From: Monosporascus cannonballus
Taxonomy: Eukaryota > Ascomycota > Sordariomycetes > Xylariales
Assembly: GCA_004154925.1 (NCBI GenBank)
Contig: QJNS01000141.1
Coordinates: 1-64,000, forward strand
Length of the DNA stretch: 64,000 nucleotides
Direction of reading: 5' to 3'
Both the position numbers and the translations under genes were made by a program. Of the stretch, positions 23,626 to 35,300 are shown piece by piece; position 1 is the first letter of the stretch, and every line of letters begins with the position of its first letter. The notes below the pieces were generated by a model, which worked only from the letters and a program-made list of their open reading frames with translations, did no database searches and had not been told where the DNA came from.

Positions 23626-24154
23626 ATATCAATGGATACCCCGACATGTTGCGGCTGTCCGGACTGGTTGAGTTTACCACTTTTGGTCCTTCCCGGAGTT
23701 GGTTAGAAAGCAAGGAGTAACTGGCATCCATTAAGACCAAGTGATAATCAAGGTTCCCGTTTTACGGCAATGGAGGGGTGCCAAGGGGACCGCGATCTTT
23801 GCACTTGTATTTTTCCACCAACGTAGACCGTTAATAGAGGTCTTAAGGCCTTACTTCCTGGTCGATCGGTCGGAGTGTCGACAAGAATTAGGCGCACACC
23901 CCTGGCGACAATCGACCTTCACTATCGAAATGGTCGTTCCCCATACCTATCATTGCATTGTGCTATATATAACGTGCGAGAAACGCGGCTTAACAACCAC
24001 CCTGCCCGAAAATCGATATCCCAATACCGGATATCTGGTCTACAGGGGTAGTAGGCTGGTAGGATGGTTACGGGGGCCATCGGCAAATGGACCACGATTA
24101 AAAACCTGGAGCTGGACCCGTCTTCCATTTCGCTCGTCGCATTCAAGGGCCCGG
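23626..24154. other. Intergenic region
   Basis: This lies between convergent NOP13 and the decayed secreted-protein gene. Frames crossing it on both strands show no domain. Confidence 0.5.
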
Positions 24155-25033
24155 TCACAACAGTTGCAATCTCAACCTCGGAGTTTCTTGCCCATGGGTG
24201 CGCTCCCCGTCGTACTTCCACCTGATCAGGATCATATCCGTAGCGTTTGCGCTCCTCCTGGTCGTCTCCTCCATCTGGTCGCTGTCGGCCTGCGCGGGAT
24301 CCGAAGCCATGTTCCTCAATTCCGACCCCCGGAGCAAGTCGACGTCCAGCGCCTCGTCTTTGTTCCCGATCTCGTCCTCCCACTGTGAGTACCCATACAC
24401 ATGGCGGCCGTGAAGTTGAAGGAGCACTCGTCCGGGAGACGGTCCAGGCGGGGCGCACCACAGCCGCGGCCGACCACCGGCGCCTCCTCGGTCCGGCGCA
24501 CGCTGTCCTCACTCAGGAGGCCGCCGCACGACCCGTCCTCGCCGCCGTGGAGCCGGTCGTGGTCCTCCTGCCGACCGAGCGTGATCGTGGACGCGCACAT
24601 GTTCCAGGAGTCGTGCGCCTCGAACCCGTATTCTTCGTCGAGTTGCGCTTGCACGAGCTTTGTGGGCGGGCTCAAAGCCGCAGCATGCCGCCGGCGAAGT
24701 GGTCGTCGCTGTCGTGAGTCGCGACGACGCCCTGGTCGGGGATGTTCCGCTTCACCGTTAGGGTCACTGCCTAGCCATCCATGGGCTCGCACGGGTACCG
24801 CTGGGAGACGTCGAAGCCTGGGACGGGGTAGACGCCCGTCTTGTCGGGGTTGGCCATCAGCGCCGGCCAGCGGTCGGCGTCGATCTTTTCTGGTGCCGAG
24901 TGCCCCGGTGTGGAGGCGACTCCGATCGACTGTCTAGGCGTGATATGAACACATCTCGCTCGGCGGCGGCGGCAGCGGCGGGAGATGCGTGGCTGGCCAA
25001 GGCGAGACCGCTGAGGAGGAGTGTACAGGTCAT
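24155..25033 (-). pseudogene. Decayed gene for a small secreted protein
   Basis: The minus strand starts at 25033 with a signal peptide (MTCTLLLSGLALASHASPAAA). After a frame break, a second segment reads PDKTGVYPVPGFDVSQRYPCEPMDG. An in-frame TAG then sits where a Trp codon is expected (DG[stop]AVTLTVKRNIPDQ; TGG to TAG), followed by THDSDDHFAGGMLRL and another frame break. The third segment runs SPPTKLVQAQLDEE...WNMCASTITLG...EDGSCGGLLSEDSVRR, and the last frame gives SQWEDEIGNKDEALDVDLL to a stop at 24155. The Cys/Gly pattern (WxxC, DGSC) resembles fungal secreted proteins of unknown function that I cannot name. With at least three disabling lesions it cannot make the full product. Some frame changes could be unrecognised introns. 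Confidence 0.55.
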
Positions 25034-25724
25034 GATGTCGTCTTGCAATCGGATTGATGAAGGACGTACTTCGTAAGCACCACATGGAACGTAAGCGCAT
25101 GAGAGTTCTCAACTTTATATTCTCTCGACATCCCATGTCATCCTCCATTCGAGGCGGGGAATACTGAAATGCTGATTGTTTTGCGGCGCAGAATGGGTCC
25201 GTGCGAACTGACTTCATCTTCCTCTGTAGTAATTAAAAAAAAGGTGATGCGGTACTAGATTTCAGGAGACGGAACAAATCAACAAGCCTTCGTAGCATCT
25301 CCATACATTCCTAAAAGCGGGCCAGGGTTGTGCTTGTGTTATCGGTCGAGGCCTGGAATAGAGGGGAAATTATGAAGCACGGGTTGGCTGAGACCACTTA
25401 TTACAGCAATCATTCTGAATATCGCTATTTCGATTAGAAAAAGGGGTTGGAAGTACCGTTGGGAATCAACTCAGAAAGAAGATTGCAGCTTTCAAAAGTT
25501 TACCGCCCTTGATGTGACGTCGAGGTGAATGTTAAAGGCAAACAAGCAATGCCTTGTGCTCATCATAAGAGGGCTCTAGGGCAGTTTGTGTCTTCGTTAT
25601 AGGTTCAGCATAGCTTCGAGTGGGCCATGGTAGTCCCGTGCATTAGGGAGCGGGAGCTTGCAGATTTCCGGGGTTCATTATATCCGCCGAAGACACCCCA
25701 GAAATGGCTTACACGTTGGCCAAG
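25034..25724. other. Intergenic region
   Basis: This lies between the decayed secreted-protein gene (5' side) and the end of the FluG-like gene. I recognise no gene, tRNA or repeat. Confidence 0.5.
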
Positions 25725-28448
25725 CTAGTATCTGTCCATGATCCACCGTCGGCGTTCATCAGGCTTCATCGGCTCTAGGAGCGCGAGCTCAGCCCTCTTC
25801 ATGTCAATATACCTCTTCACGAACTTAGGAGATAGGAGCTGGCACAACTCCTTATCTGCCCACAGCGCCTCCAGCGCCTCCATCAAATTCGCCGGGAACA
25901 TCTCCGACACGCCGATCTCCCGCCTCCGCTTCTCCGTTAACTTCGCGGGATCGATCGTGCAGTCGCCCCAGGTCAGGGGCGCCTTCGTGACGACCCCGTC
26001 CGTCCCCGCGGCCAGAATCGCCGCCATGGCCAAGTACGGGTTCGCGAGGCCGTCGAGGACCTTCAGCTCCCAGTGCGCGCCCTCGCACTTGCGCAGCGGC
26101 GTCTCCTTGTTCTGCGTGCCCCAGGTGACCCACCGCCCGCCGGCCCAGAGGCTGTCCACCATGCGCTCGTAACTCGCCGGGCTGGCGTACGTGAAGGCGA
26201 TAATTGCGCGGAAGTGCCGCAGGATACCGGCGTAGAACCCCTCGTACACCTCTGGCTTGCTGGTATCATACCTGCCGTCCGCAGACGACAGTGACATATG
26301 CACGTGCGACGCGGATCCGCCTGCCGCCGCGAACGGCTTGGGGTGCATCGTGACGCGGAACCCGTGCCGCGCGGCGGCGGCCTCCAGAATCTGTCGCGCG
26401 TGCAGCAGCGCGTCGCACGCCTCGAGCGCCGGAAGGGCCCCCAGCACGAGCTCGAACTGGCCCGGCGCCGATTCCGGGTGGAACTGCTCGACCTCGATGC
26501 CGGCTGCGTCGAGGCCGCCCAGAATCTCGTCCACGGCCGTGCCGAAAGTTCCGGGGCCAGTGGCTCCCCAGTCGGCCACGGCGCGCGCCGTCGACCATGC
26601 GTGCCCGTCACTGCTGCGCAGCGCGCGGTACCGGTCCGCGGGCCCCGCCACGGTGTCCGGGTTCCGTTCCAGGACAAGGAATTCGATCTCGAACCCGAGG
26701 AGGAAGTCCAGGCCGTGCGACGCTGCCTTCTCGAGCGTCTTGCGCAGAAGGGTCCGAGGGCATAGGATCTCCTCGGCTCCGTCGAGCTCTCTGAACTCGC
26801 CGTGGCAGCTGACATGGCCGGAGGTAGGCCCTGCCTTTAAGGTGTCCCAGACCGGGTGCAGGTTGTAGCTTCCTGTCGCCGTGACCTCGGGGATCAGCGC
26901 GTCCGTCTGCAGAAGGCCGAGCGAAGCCTTGCTGATTGAGAGAGCTACAGGTTTGCCTTTTTCTAACGTCTTGTAGACCTGCTTCATGGGAATGAGTCTG
27001 CACCTTGCGCTGGATGTATAGTCGTGCCAGTAAATCCGCAGCCACTTGGCATCTAAGCACCGGAGTTTCTCCAGGGTCGAGCCTGGGGAATAAGTGTGGC
27101 TAGCTGCTGCTACTGCTTGCGGGCGAATTTGGGTTAACTCTGTGAAGCTCGGTAGAGAAGACTTGACTTCGAGCTTATAGAGCTTCTTCGAGTTGTTGAA
27201 CAGGATATCCTGTACGAGTTGAACCGCCTGTTTCTCGTTAAGTTGTCCAGTCTTCACGAGCTGACTGAGTACCTAAAACAGAGTCAGCGATGTGTTGTGT
27301 GTATAATGTCATTAGGTATACCAGTTACTAACCGTCCTTAAAACCGAGCGAACTTGGGTCGTGGCTATAGCATACATTTCCGGGAACCAGTGGCCGTCTG
27401 TACTCCAGAGAACTTTGGACCAAGGGCAAAGCTCAAGAATCTGCTTGATGACACCCTCCTGGCCCTGACGACTAAGGCAGGGAAACACCTCTCCGGTATC
27501 AACGTAGACGTTGGGGTATGCCATAGCTAGATACGCAGCTTCCCTTGCCCATGGATACCCGGCGTGTAGGATTACAATGGGAACAGTTGGGTATTCGCTT
27601 ATGAACTTCTGCAGGTGAGAGGGCGAAGACTTTGTCAGAGTAATGTCGTTGTCACCAAGACCCGTGTGGAATTGAATCGGTTTCTTGTAAAATGTCGATT
27701 GGTCCCTGATATGATCAGCTGCAAAATAGACCAAAAAACCGTTTAGACGCGGATGTTGAAGCCGTTCGAATGGCGCTTTCCCGCTCCTATGAAGATGGGC
27801 AATCTGATTGATCTGCTCATTGATGTGCTTGTACATTTCCGACCTTTCGATCTCCCTCACCTGACTAAAATCCAGACCCCCTCGATAGCAAATGATCGAC
27901 TTGAATCCGACGACATCGGGGTCAGCAATGGATCGTTGAATCTCCCTCCCGAAATCATCGAAGATGCGCCTTGAGAGCAACTCGCCGGACTCACTCAAGT
28001 CGCAATGCCGCCTGATGATATCCTCGGCGAGGGCTTCGATCCGCACGATGCGCTTACACTTGCTTTTTGTGAAGGCGTCATGCCAGGAGTAGCTCTCTAC
28101 TTTCTCCGCCCCATCGAGGCCATCGTCAATCAAGATAGTTTCGATACCCTCCAAGCACCGCTTGGTCCAGGCATCAGGCGTCTCAATCCGCTTCTGTTCA
28201 ATGCTGGTGACCACGGCTTCCCAACTCTCCTCGCAGTCGAGGATCTCCGCCAGCTGTTTTGTAGCTCTAATGTGAGCAAGACTCAGCCGGGAATCCTCAA
28301 TGGCGACACCGTGAGCTTCTGTCGCGATAGATAGTAAGGGGAACTTGCTCAAGTACGTGGGTTTGAGGAGCGGATGCGCATGGTTGTCAATTATCGGTGT
28401 AGTCTTGATTGCTGCGTCGAGCGCCTTGAGATTGTGATTTGAGGCCAT
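25725..28448 (-). CDS. fluG: FluG-like amidohydrolase/glutamine synthetase fusion
   Basis: Two exons, 28448-27333 and 27272-25725, give 887 aa; the 60-bp intron (GTTAGT...TTTTAG) is in phase 0, between RSVLRT and VLSQLVKTG. Residues about 1-390 are an amidohydrolase_2 domain: metal-binding HAH (IDNHAHPLL, residues 23-25), FHTGLGDNDI, VILHAGYPWAREAAYLA and WSTDGHWFPE. Residues about 440-887 are a type I-like glutamine synthetase C-domain: GFEIEFLV, QFELVLGALPA, GSASHVHMSLS and NKETPLRK. Aspergillus nidulans FluG (about 865 aa) has the same order and is needed for a diffusible signal for asexual sporulation; many moulds also have paralogues, so orthology is not assured. The upstream ATG at 28484 would add 12 residues; MASNHNL at 28448 fits the family better. 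The 5' end lies only ~335 bp from the RIP block. Confidence 0.92.
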
Positions 28449-28782
28449 GTTGCACCAGGTGGCTTCTCTAATTATTGGATGCATACTTCTGACTGATGCT
28501 AATGCGGGTTGATGAGACCCCGTTAAATAGGCCCAGGGAGATGGTGCTTATTAATGCAGTGAGACAATGCATGTGCTGCGCTGACAGATTGGCACGATGG
28601 GGATGACCTTGATTAAACCCAGAAGATGCAGATGCGGGTTGAGAACTAATTATATAACTACGATCTCGTCTCAAGCTTTCACTACCCGCGTGTTTAAGCT
28701 CATATACTTTACGGCTGTATAAACTTCTTTATATTTGATTAAAGGGGTAATGCATTACGAGGGTCTGAATTTCTTAGATGTA
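28449..28782. other. Promoter region of the FluG-like gene at the AT-block border
   Basis: Balanced composition, no gene. ATGCGGGTTGA occurs twice (about 28502 and 28631). The sharp composition change begins at about 28730-28783. Confidence 0.5.
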
Positions 28783-29022
28783 TGTCGTTTTAAAACATGC
28801 ATGCACTTGATATATAAAAGATTTCTATAATTAATTATCATAGTTAGGCTTACCGCAAGAAAAGGTTGTATAAAGTATGAAAAATATTAATTATTTAATT
28901 AGAATTAAGCTTTAAAGAGCTGTGATTAGAAAGCTCTTTATAGATTATGAATGCGCGTAAATAAGGTTTTTCTAAGGTATTATAAAACTTAATAATTAAT
29001 ATAAATGTTTTATTTTACGATA
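28783..29022 (+). repeat. Left border repeat of the AT-rich block
   Basis: It is partner to about 44790-45027. The best matched part runs from about 28850 to 29022 (AATTAGAATTAAGCTTTA...GAGCTGTG, AAGGTTTTTCTAAGG). Most differences from the right copy are C-to-T or G-to-A here, so this copy took more RIP. Confidence 0.65.
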
Positions 29023-30468
29023 TACTCCTTAAATAAAAAGAAAGTGCTTTTAAAATTCATTTATCATAACAGTTGTAATTTATAAATAATCGTTATAATT
29101 TTTAAAGATAACGTAATTAATATAATTAATACAAAATAAATTACGCATATTAAACGTATAAAAAACATTAATATTTTATTTTTTTATTATTATTACGATA
29201 ACAGGTAATGAAATCATAAATTTAGAGTTTGTCTTTTGTACGTTTATTTTTCTATTATTTTCGCGTATTAATTTTTTGGGGTTTGTAAAATAAATTCGTA
29301 AATATTTTAACTGAAGGAAAAATAATTTTAATATTAACGTTTAAAATATTATTATTATTAGTATTATCGTTATTAATACTAAAAATAAATAATTGTCTTA
29401 TTCTTTGTACATACGTTATTTATATTATAAACCATTAAGTATATTAATTTATAAATATAATTATAATTATTATTATTATTTATATTAACAACAACGTAAA
29501 TATCGTTATTTTTTTAAATGACTTTTTGCAAACTTATTAACGATAATTATAGTAAATATCTTTCCGTATTTAACGTATTACCGCTGTTTACGTTCGTATT
29601 ATACGTATTATACGTACGAAAACCGTTATTAACGTTATTACTGCCGCGGTTATTATATATTTCGTAAAACGTAAAAAAGATACTTTTAATTTATTTACGT
29701 CCGTGTCCGTTTTCGTTTTCGTTGCGTTTAGGTTTACGTTTACCGCGCCGATTCTTGTTATAATTTCTATATACTCGTTTCATTAATAGTTTACGTATAA
29801 TACGCGTTATACCGACCCTTATTTCGAATATTTACGTTTTACGTTTACGGGCCGCTTTAATAATACGCATTACGACGTTATTATAGGCAATTATTATTAA
29901 CGTTATATTTTTAAACATATTTACGTTTCTGTATAAATATTTTTATTTTTAAAAACTTTTTCTTCGATTAATTACTAGTTATAACTTTATTATTACCCGC
30001 GTCGTCATAATACGTTTCGTAAAGATATTCGAAAATAACGTTTTTTACTGTATATATTTCTTATTTTATATTTTGGTTTATATATTTTAAGAAAAATATT
30101 AATCGTAATTACAAGAAATAAATCTTTTTTAAGTAATTATTAATACAATGTTTTTTTAAAAAAATCTATAAAATTAGATGAAAAAAATAAATATGTTTAC
30201 TAATAATATAGCGATTATGTACGCGTAAATATTAGCCTTAATAAACCAAATTTTAGATCTGTTTTTTCTATAAATATGATAATAATAAAAATAATAATTA
30301 TTTTTATAATTAAGAGAAATATACTTTATAAGTTTAATAAAATATTATAGATTTTATTTACTTTTATATTTTTCTAATTAAATTTGTTATATATGTTATA
30401 AATTTAAAAATAATTGGAAATATTAACATTATGATTTAAAATAAGTATTATTAATTTATTAATAAATA
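29023..30468. other. AT-rich RIP remnant, unclassified
   Basis: No readable element was identified. C and G persist mostly as CpG (dense ACG, CGT and TCG). A Lys/Arg-rich translation on the minus strand near 29.7 kb is not diagnostic. Confidence 0.5.
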
Positions 30469-30513
30469 ACGTAATCTATAAGCGAAGTGCTCATACAAAC
30501 GAAACGCCCACTT
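30469..30513 (+). repeat. Left terminal inverted repeat of the Fot1-like element
   Basis: Begins ACGTAATCTATAAGCGAAG and ends ACGCCCACTT; complementary, with mainly transition differences, to 32290-32334. Confidence 0.85.
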
Positions 30514-30639
30514 AGACTTAACGTTTTAATTACCTTATTTTACTTATATATTTTTCAACATAATAATATATTTGGGCTTTCAAAAAAAGCACGAGTTAAA
30601 CTTGCTATTTAGGTCAAAAAACGCAACCTTCGAATTAGT

Positions 30640-32230
30640 TATCAAAAGCTTACAACTATATATACTATCTCGAAAACAACTTTTCGCAAACGAATCCAAG
30701 ACAAAACTGTACGACGTAATATACCGCCTAATTCGCGAAAATTAACCGATTCCGAAAAGCAAATTATTATCGAACATATTTTCGATTATAATTCGTAAAC
30801 GTTTTTTCTCCAACTCAAAAATATTAAAAATATAACCAATATATTTCTACGTAAACGCTATGCGGGACGCGTTAACGTTAATTAAACGTCAAATTTCGTT
30901 AAACGGCAAAATAAATTAAAACTGCGTTTAAATCAAAATATTAATTACGAAAAAATTATATACAAAAATTTAAAAATATTTCGTAAATAATTCGAATTCG
31001 TACGTAATATAATTACAAAATACGATAATTCGAAAAAAGATATATATGATTTTGACAAATTTAATTCTTAATAAAATTAATAATAGTATCGAGTATGGTA
31101 ATTATAAGCGCCAAAAGGCATAAAAAATCTAAATAAGCCCAATAAGACGATAAAAAATGAGTTACAGTTATTTAAGCCGTCAGTTTTTAAGGCTGGGCCC
31201 TTATACCGTATATTATCGTAATAGGCAAAAAGTACCCTGCTTTTTAGTACTGTAACAATTTCATATTATGCGATTAAAAAATTGCTGTAAGTAATAATGG
31301 CTGAACGATAAACGTTTTAAATCTAGATTAAGTTAAATATTTTAACGAATATACCAAAACGTATACAAAAAGTATCAAATATCTTTTTATTCTTAACGGT
31401 TACGAAAGTTATTATTCGATAACATTTGAAAAATACTGCAAAAAAAATAATATTATTACACTTTATATGTCTTTTTATTTCTTTTATAAGATTTAACCTT
31501 TTAATATAATATGTTTTTTCTCGTTAAAACGAGTTTACGATCGCTATATCAAAAACTTTATAAGGTATTATAATACGTACGTTATTAAAAAAAACCTTTT
31601 TATAGGCTTTTATAAAACGTTTAAAATATTTATAATACCCGAAAATATCAAAACCGGTTTCCGCAGTATTAATTTTATTACATTAAATTCTAAATATATT
31701 ATTTCGTAATTAAATATCCGATAACCTCTTTAATTACCGATTATTTCTCCATTGTTTTCACCTTTTTATTTCGAACGCAAAATATTAAGAATTTTCGAAA
31801 AAGCAACTTCATAATTTAATTATTTAAAAAAATAAAATTATAAACTATTAAGGTAATTTGTCGATAATTATAATCGAAACGATAAATTATATAATTAAAG
31901 GTGTAAAATATTTATTATATAAGGTTGCTGTTTTTAAATAATAAGGTCGGCTATTTTCGCGAAATTAATCGTATTTTTAGCAAATGTCGAAAAACCAAAA
32001 ATAAACGGGTTTAAAAAGGAGGATCATTTACTTTTTAAGAAATGGAGGCTTTTCGAGCCGAGAAAAAAAGTAATAGCGAATCAACATAGAAAATAATGGC
32101 GGAAAGTAATCGTCTCAAAAGGGTTACAAAGAAGGAACGGTATTATGGCGTTTGTGGTAAGCTCGGACATATTACGCGTACTTGTCAGAAAATCCTAAAT
32201 ATATTTAATAAAGTTTATTCCGAATAATTT
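30640..32230 (+). pseudogene. Fot1/pogo DDE transposase remnant
   Basis: The plus-strand translation keeps the family order. The N-terminal DNA-binding helices read YTISKTTFRKRIQ then NSRKLTDSEKQIIIEHIFD (about 30665-30790), followed by RYAGRVNVN[stop]TSNFVKRQ, with the stop where the conserved Trp belongs. The first catalytic region is reduced to DFDKF (conserved Glu turned to Lys). Then come [stop]VTVI[stop]AV (about 31160), the second catalytic strand reading ILNGYESY (expected Asp turned to Asn) and YCKKNNIITLYM (about 31440). The C-terminus keeps a zinc-knuckle-like YYGVCGKLGHITRTCQ (about 32140). Stops are TAA or TGA at former Trp or Gln codons, as expected from RIP on either strand. 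It cannot encode an enzyme. Confidence 0.85.
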
Positions 32231-32289
32231 CAAGTAATTTAAATATAGTATAACTGTTAAGAAACTAAATATGTAAAATAGAGTGATTA

Positions 32290-32334
32290 AAGTGGGCGCT
32301 TGGCTTATATAGACGTTTGGCTTGTAGATTACGT
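32290..32334 (-). repeat. Right terminal inverted repeat of the Fot1-like element
   Basis: On the minus strand it reads ACGTAATCTACAAGCCAA...GCGCCCACTT, matching the left arm. Confidence 0.85.
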
Positions 32335-32336
32335 TA

Positions 32337-35300
32337 TTTAAATTAAAAATAAATAAATTACGTTAATCAATTTACGAATTTACTTATAATTTAATTATAT
32401 GCTAATTATTATAAAATATTTCTTAAATTTAAATTAAGTCAATATTTAAGTAGTAAAAAATACGCTTAAAATCTATAGTTTTTTAATTATATGTTTTAAT
32501 ATATGTAATTTAAATTTTATTATAAAAATCGTTGCTATTATTTAACACATTATTTTTATATAACTTGCTTTCAAAAAATTATGTTATAATTTTAAAAAAC
32601 TAACTATATTTTAGAATTCTTGATAAATAATGTATTTTTAACGATTAATAAAATTTAAAGTTTTTTATCTATATCGCCGTAGATAATTATAAAAAAGTAT
32701 ATATACTAAAAATAACAAATTATTCTATTAATGATTTTTAATATATTTATTTAATAAGTTAATTAAATAGTGTAATAATAAAAAATCAAGTAATTTTCGC
32801 TTAAACGGAATATTATTACGATATATTAAATAAAACTTATATATTTTTCATAATTTTTACCTTACTATCTTAAAATTATTTTGCTAGTAATAATAAACCA
32901 TTGAATTTTAAAAAAGACGTATAATACGTAATTATTATTTATTAACCCAAAATATATAACGATTTTTAAATATGAAAATTATGTATTAAGAAAGTTTACT
33001 TTTTTAATTTATTCTAAATTATCCAAATACTAACGAAGTAATTCGTTATCTCTTACGTTTTTAATTTATACGTTTTATTTAATTTTAAAATTAATTTGGC
33101 CGTTTAATTTTCATATTTTCCTAATAAAAAGTAATGAATAATTAATAAAAATATAAAGAATAAGCCTATTTTATTTATCGTAAAATAAATATAATGTTTT
33201 AAAAAATAGAAGAACGTTTTCGATATTATAATAAAAGTAAATCATTAAATTTTTATAAAATTCGTTCGAACATTATATACATCGTATTTTCTTTTAAAGC
33301 GTTTTGGAAAAATATAAGTTATTTTAGTTTGCTTTTTGCTAAAATATTTAAAAAGGTTATTTTTATATTAAATTAACAAATTTCGAAATTACGTTTTAAT
33401 ATTATAATTACAATTATTTAAACATTTAATTTCAAACTGAATAATAGATATATTAATAAACAAGTTATATTTTTTTGGAAATTATTATATATATAAATAT
33501 ATAATTTGTCACATTTTAATTGATTAGTTTTATCAAATTTATATATAAATACTTATATTAAAAACAGTAATTTAAATTATGTTTATATAATTAGTATTTT
33601 TTTATATCTCGCATTTTATAAACCTCTTTTTTTTAAACATTTTTAAAAGCATATTTTAAGAAATAGTTTTCAAAATATTTTTCAAATTTAGGTAGTTTAA
33701 TTAATTAATCTTTATAAATTTTGAACACATTAAATATAACGTTTGATTATTTTTCGTTTTTCGTAATATTTTGACTAGAATTATTATATAAAAAGTATAT
33801 AATTTTTCGTATTTTTATTTATAATATATTATAATAACGAATATAAATTAACAACCATTTCGTAGTTTCGATTTAAAGTTAAATATATTTCGTTATTCAC
33901 GTAAATTATAGTGGTGTTTACTAATAAATATTATCGTTTTTAATATTATTAGGATTTTTTCATTTTCGTATGTTTGCTTTTAATAAATCAATATTTACGG
34001 TTATATTTTCTTATTTTTTAAGTCTAAAAATACGTAATATACGATGTTTTTAAATTATTGAATTTTTTCTTATTTATTAAAATCCCGAACTTAACTTTAA
34101 ATATACGCAAATAACTTAATTCAACTATAAATCTCGTTAAATACATTTCTTAGAAAGGTTTTTCCATATCTTTTTTTACGATAAATTTGCAAGAATATTG
34201 CAAATTCGTTACTTTTAACAAATAATTAAAATTTTGCTTTTTAACTGTTTTTCTGGACTTTACTCTCCAGATTAAAAATATTTTTATAGATTAAAAGTTT
34301 ACGATTGATTTCAATTATATTCGCAAACCTTTTTATTTCCGAATTTTAACCATTTAATGACTTGTTAGTTAAGTATTTTAATTTAAAAATAAGGCTTTTT
34401 ATATCATTCAAAATATTACAATTAATATAAGAATTATTGTACGTATTAAATATATTAAAAACTGTATCTTTTTTAACTAGGTTTTCGAAAGTATTTTATA
34501 CGAATTTCTGTCTTATAATTAAAGCAAGCTCCTTTTTTTTTCTTTTTTTAACTGAAAATTCTATTTTTCGTTAAATGTAACGTTAGGCGTAATAATAATT
34601 TTTTTAAATTCGAATATTTTTATTTAGTAAATATTAAAAGCTTGATACTTTGCTCAATATTCGGTATAAACCTTCGCGTTTATTTTTTTTATTTTTAGTT
34701 TTTTTTTTACTTTTTATTATTAATAAATTCGTTCGTACCTTATATGCGAAAACTTTAAATATATCGGATTTTAGATTTATAATAATTACTTTAATTATAA
34801 CACAATTATATTGATAAAAATATTATATAAATAAATATACGAATATCTAATTAAATATAATCGAATCGTAAAAGTAAGTTAAGTTTATATTATATAGCTA
34901 CGTTATTTCTTTTATTCCATGTCGATAAATTATTTTGAAAGATTTATTATTAACTTTTAAATTATTTCTTTGTTTTTTCTCATGAGTTTTTATAGCATAT
35001 AGAAAATATTTTAAATTTAAACCTTGTTTTAATACATTATATTCAATAAGTTATCAATTCGTTTAGTATAATCGTTTAAAATATTACTATTTTACTTAAT
35101 TTTATATATAAAGAATTTATATTATTTACCAACTTAATATTCGACAGTTTTATTAATATAAAACGTATATATTTAAAAACGATAAATAACTAAAAAAAAT
35201 AAACTATTGTTATTATATTTATTTTTAGTTATTTAAATCTATTTACAATTATTATAATTTATAAAATAATCGAGATATTTTGACACAATTCGCAAAAACA

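Larger units (their letters stand above)
30469..32334 (+). mobile_element. Fot1/pogo-type DNA transposon, inactivated by RIP
   Basis: The element is 1866 bp with 45-bp terminal inverted repeats (30469-30513 and 32290-32334, starting ACGTAATCTA and ending CGCCCACTT) and a TA outside each end (30467-30468, 32335-32336). Between them the plus strand encodes a recognisable transposase riddled with stops and listed as its own entry. Size, long TIRs and TA target are those of Fot1-like elements of ascomycetes. The TIR arms differ mostly by transitions. Confidence 0.88.

Noticed and set aside
23741..24388. Plus-strand frame of 215 codons
   Set aside because: It lies largely opposite the decayed secreted-protein gene and has no recognisable domain or suitable codon use.
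26063..26815. Overlapping 250- and 203-codon frames within the FluG-like gene
   Set aside because: They are alternative-frame shadows of the glutamine synthetase domain; Arg/Ser-rich without domains.
25725..28448. Possibility that two separate genes (amidohydrolase and glutamine synthetase) lie here
   Set aside because: The 60-bp intron with good splice sites joins them in phase and the domain order matches FluG, so one fusion gene is the better model.
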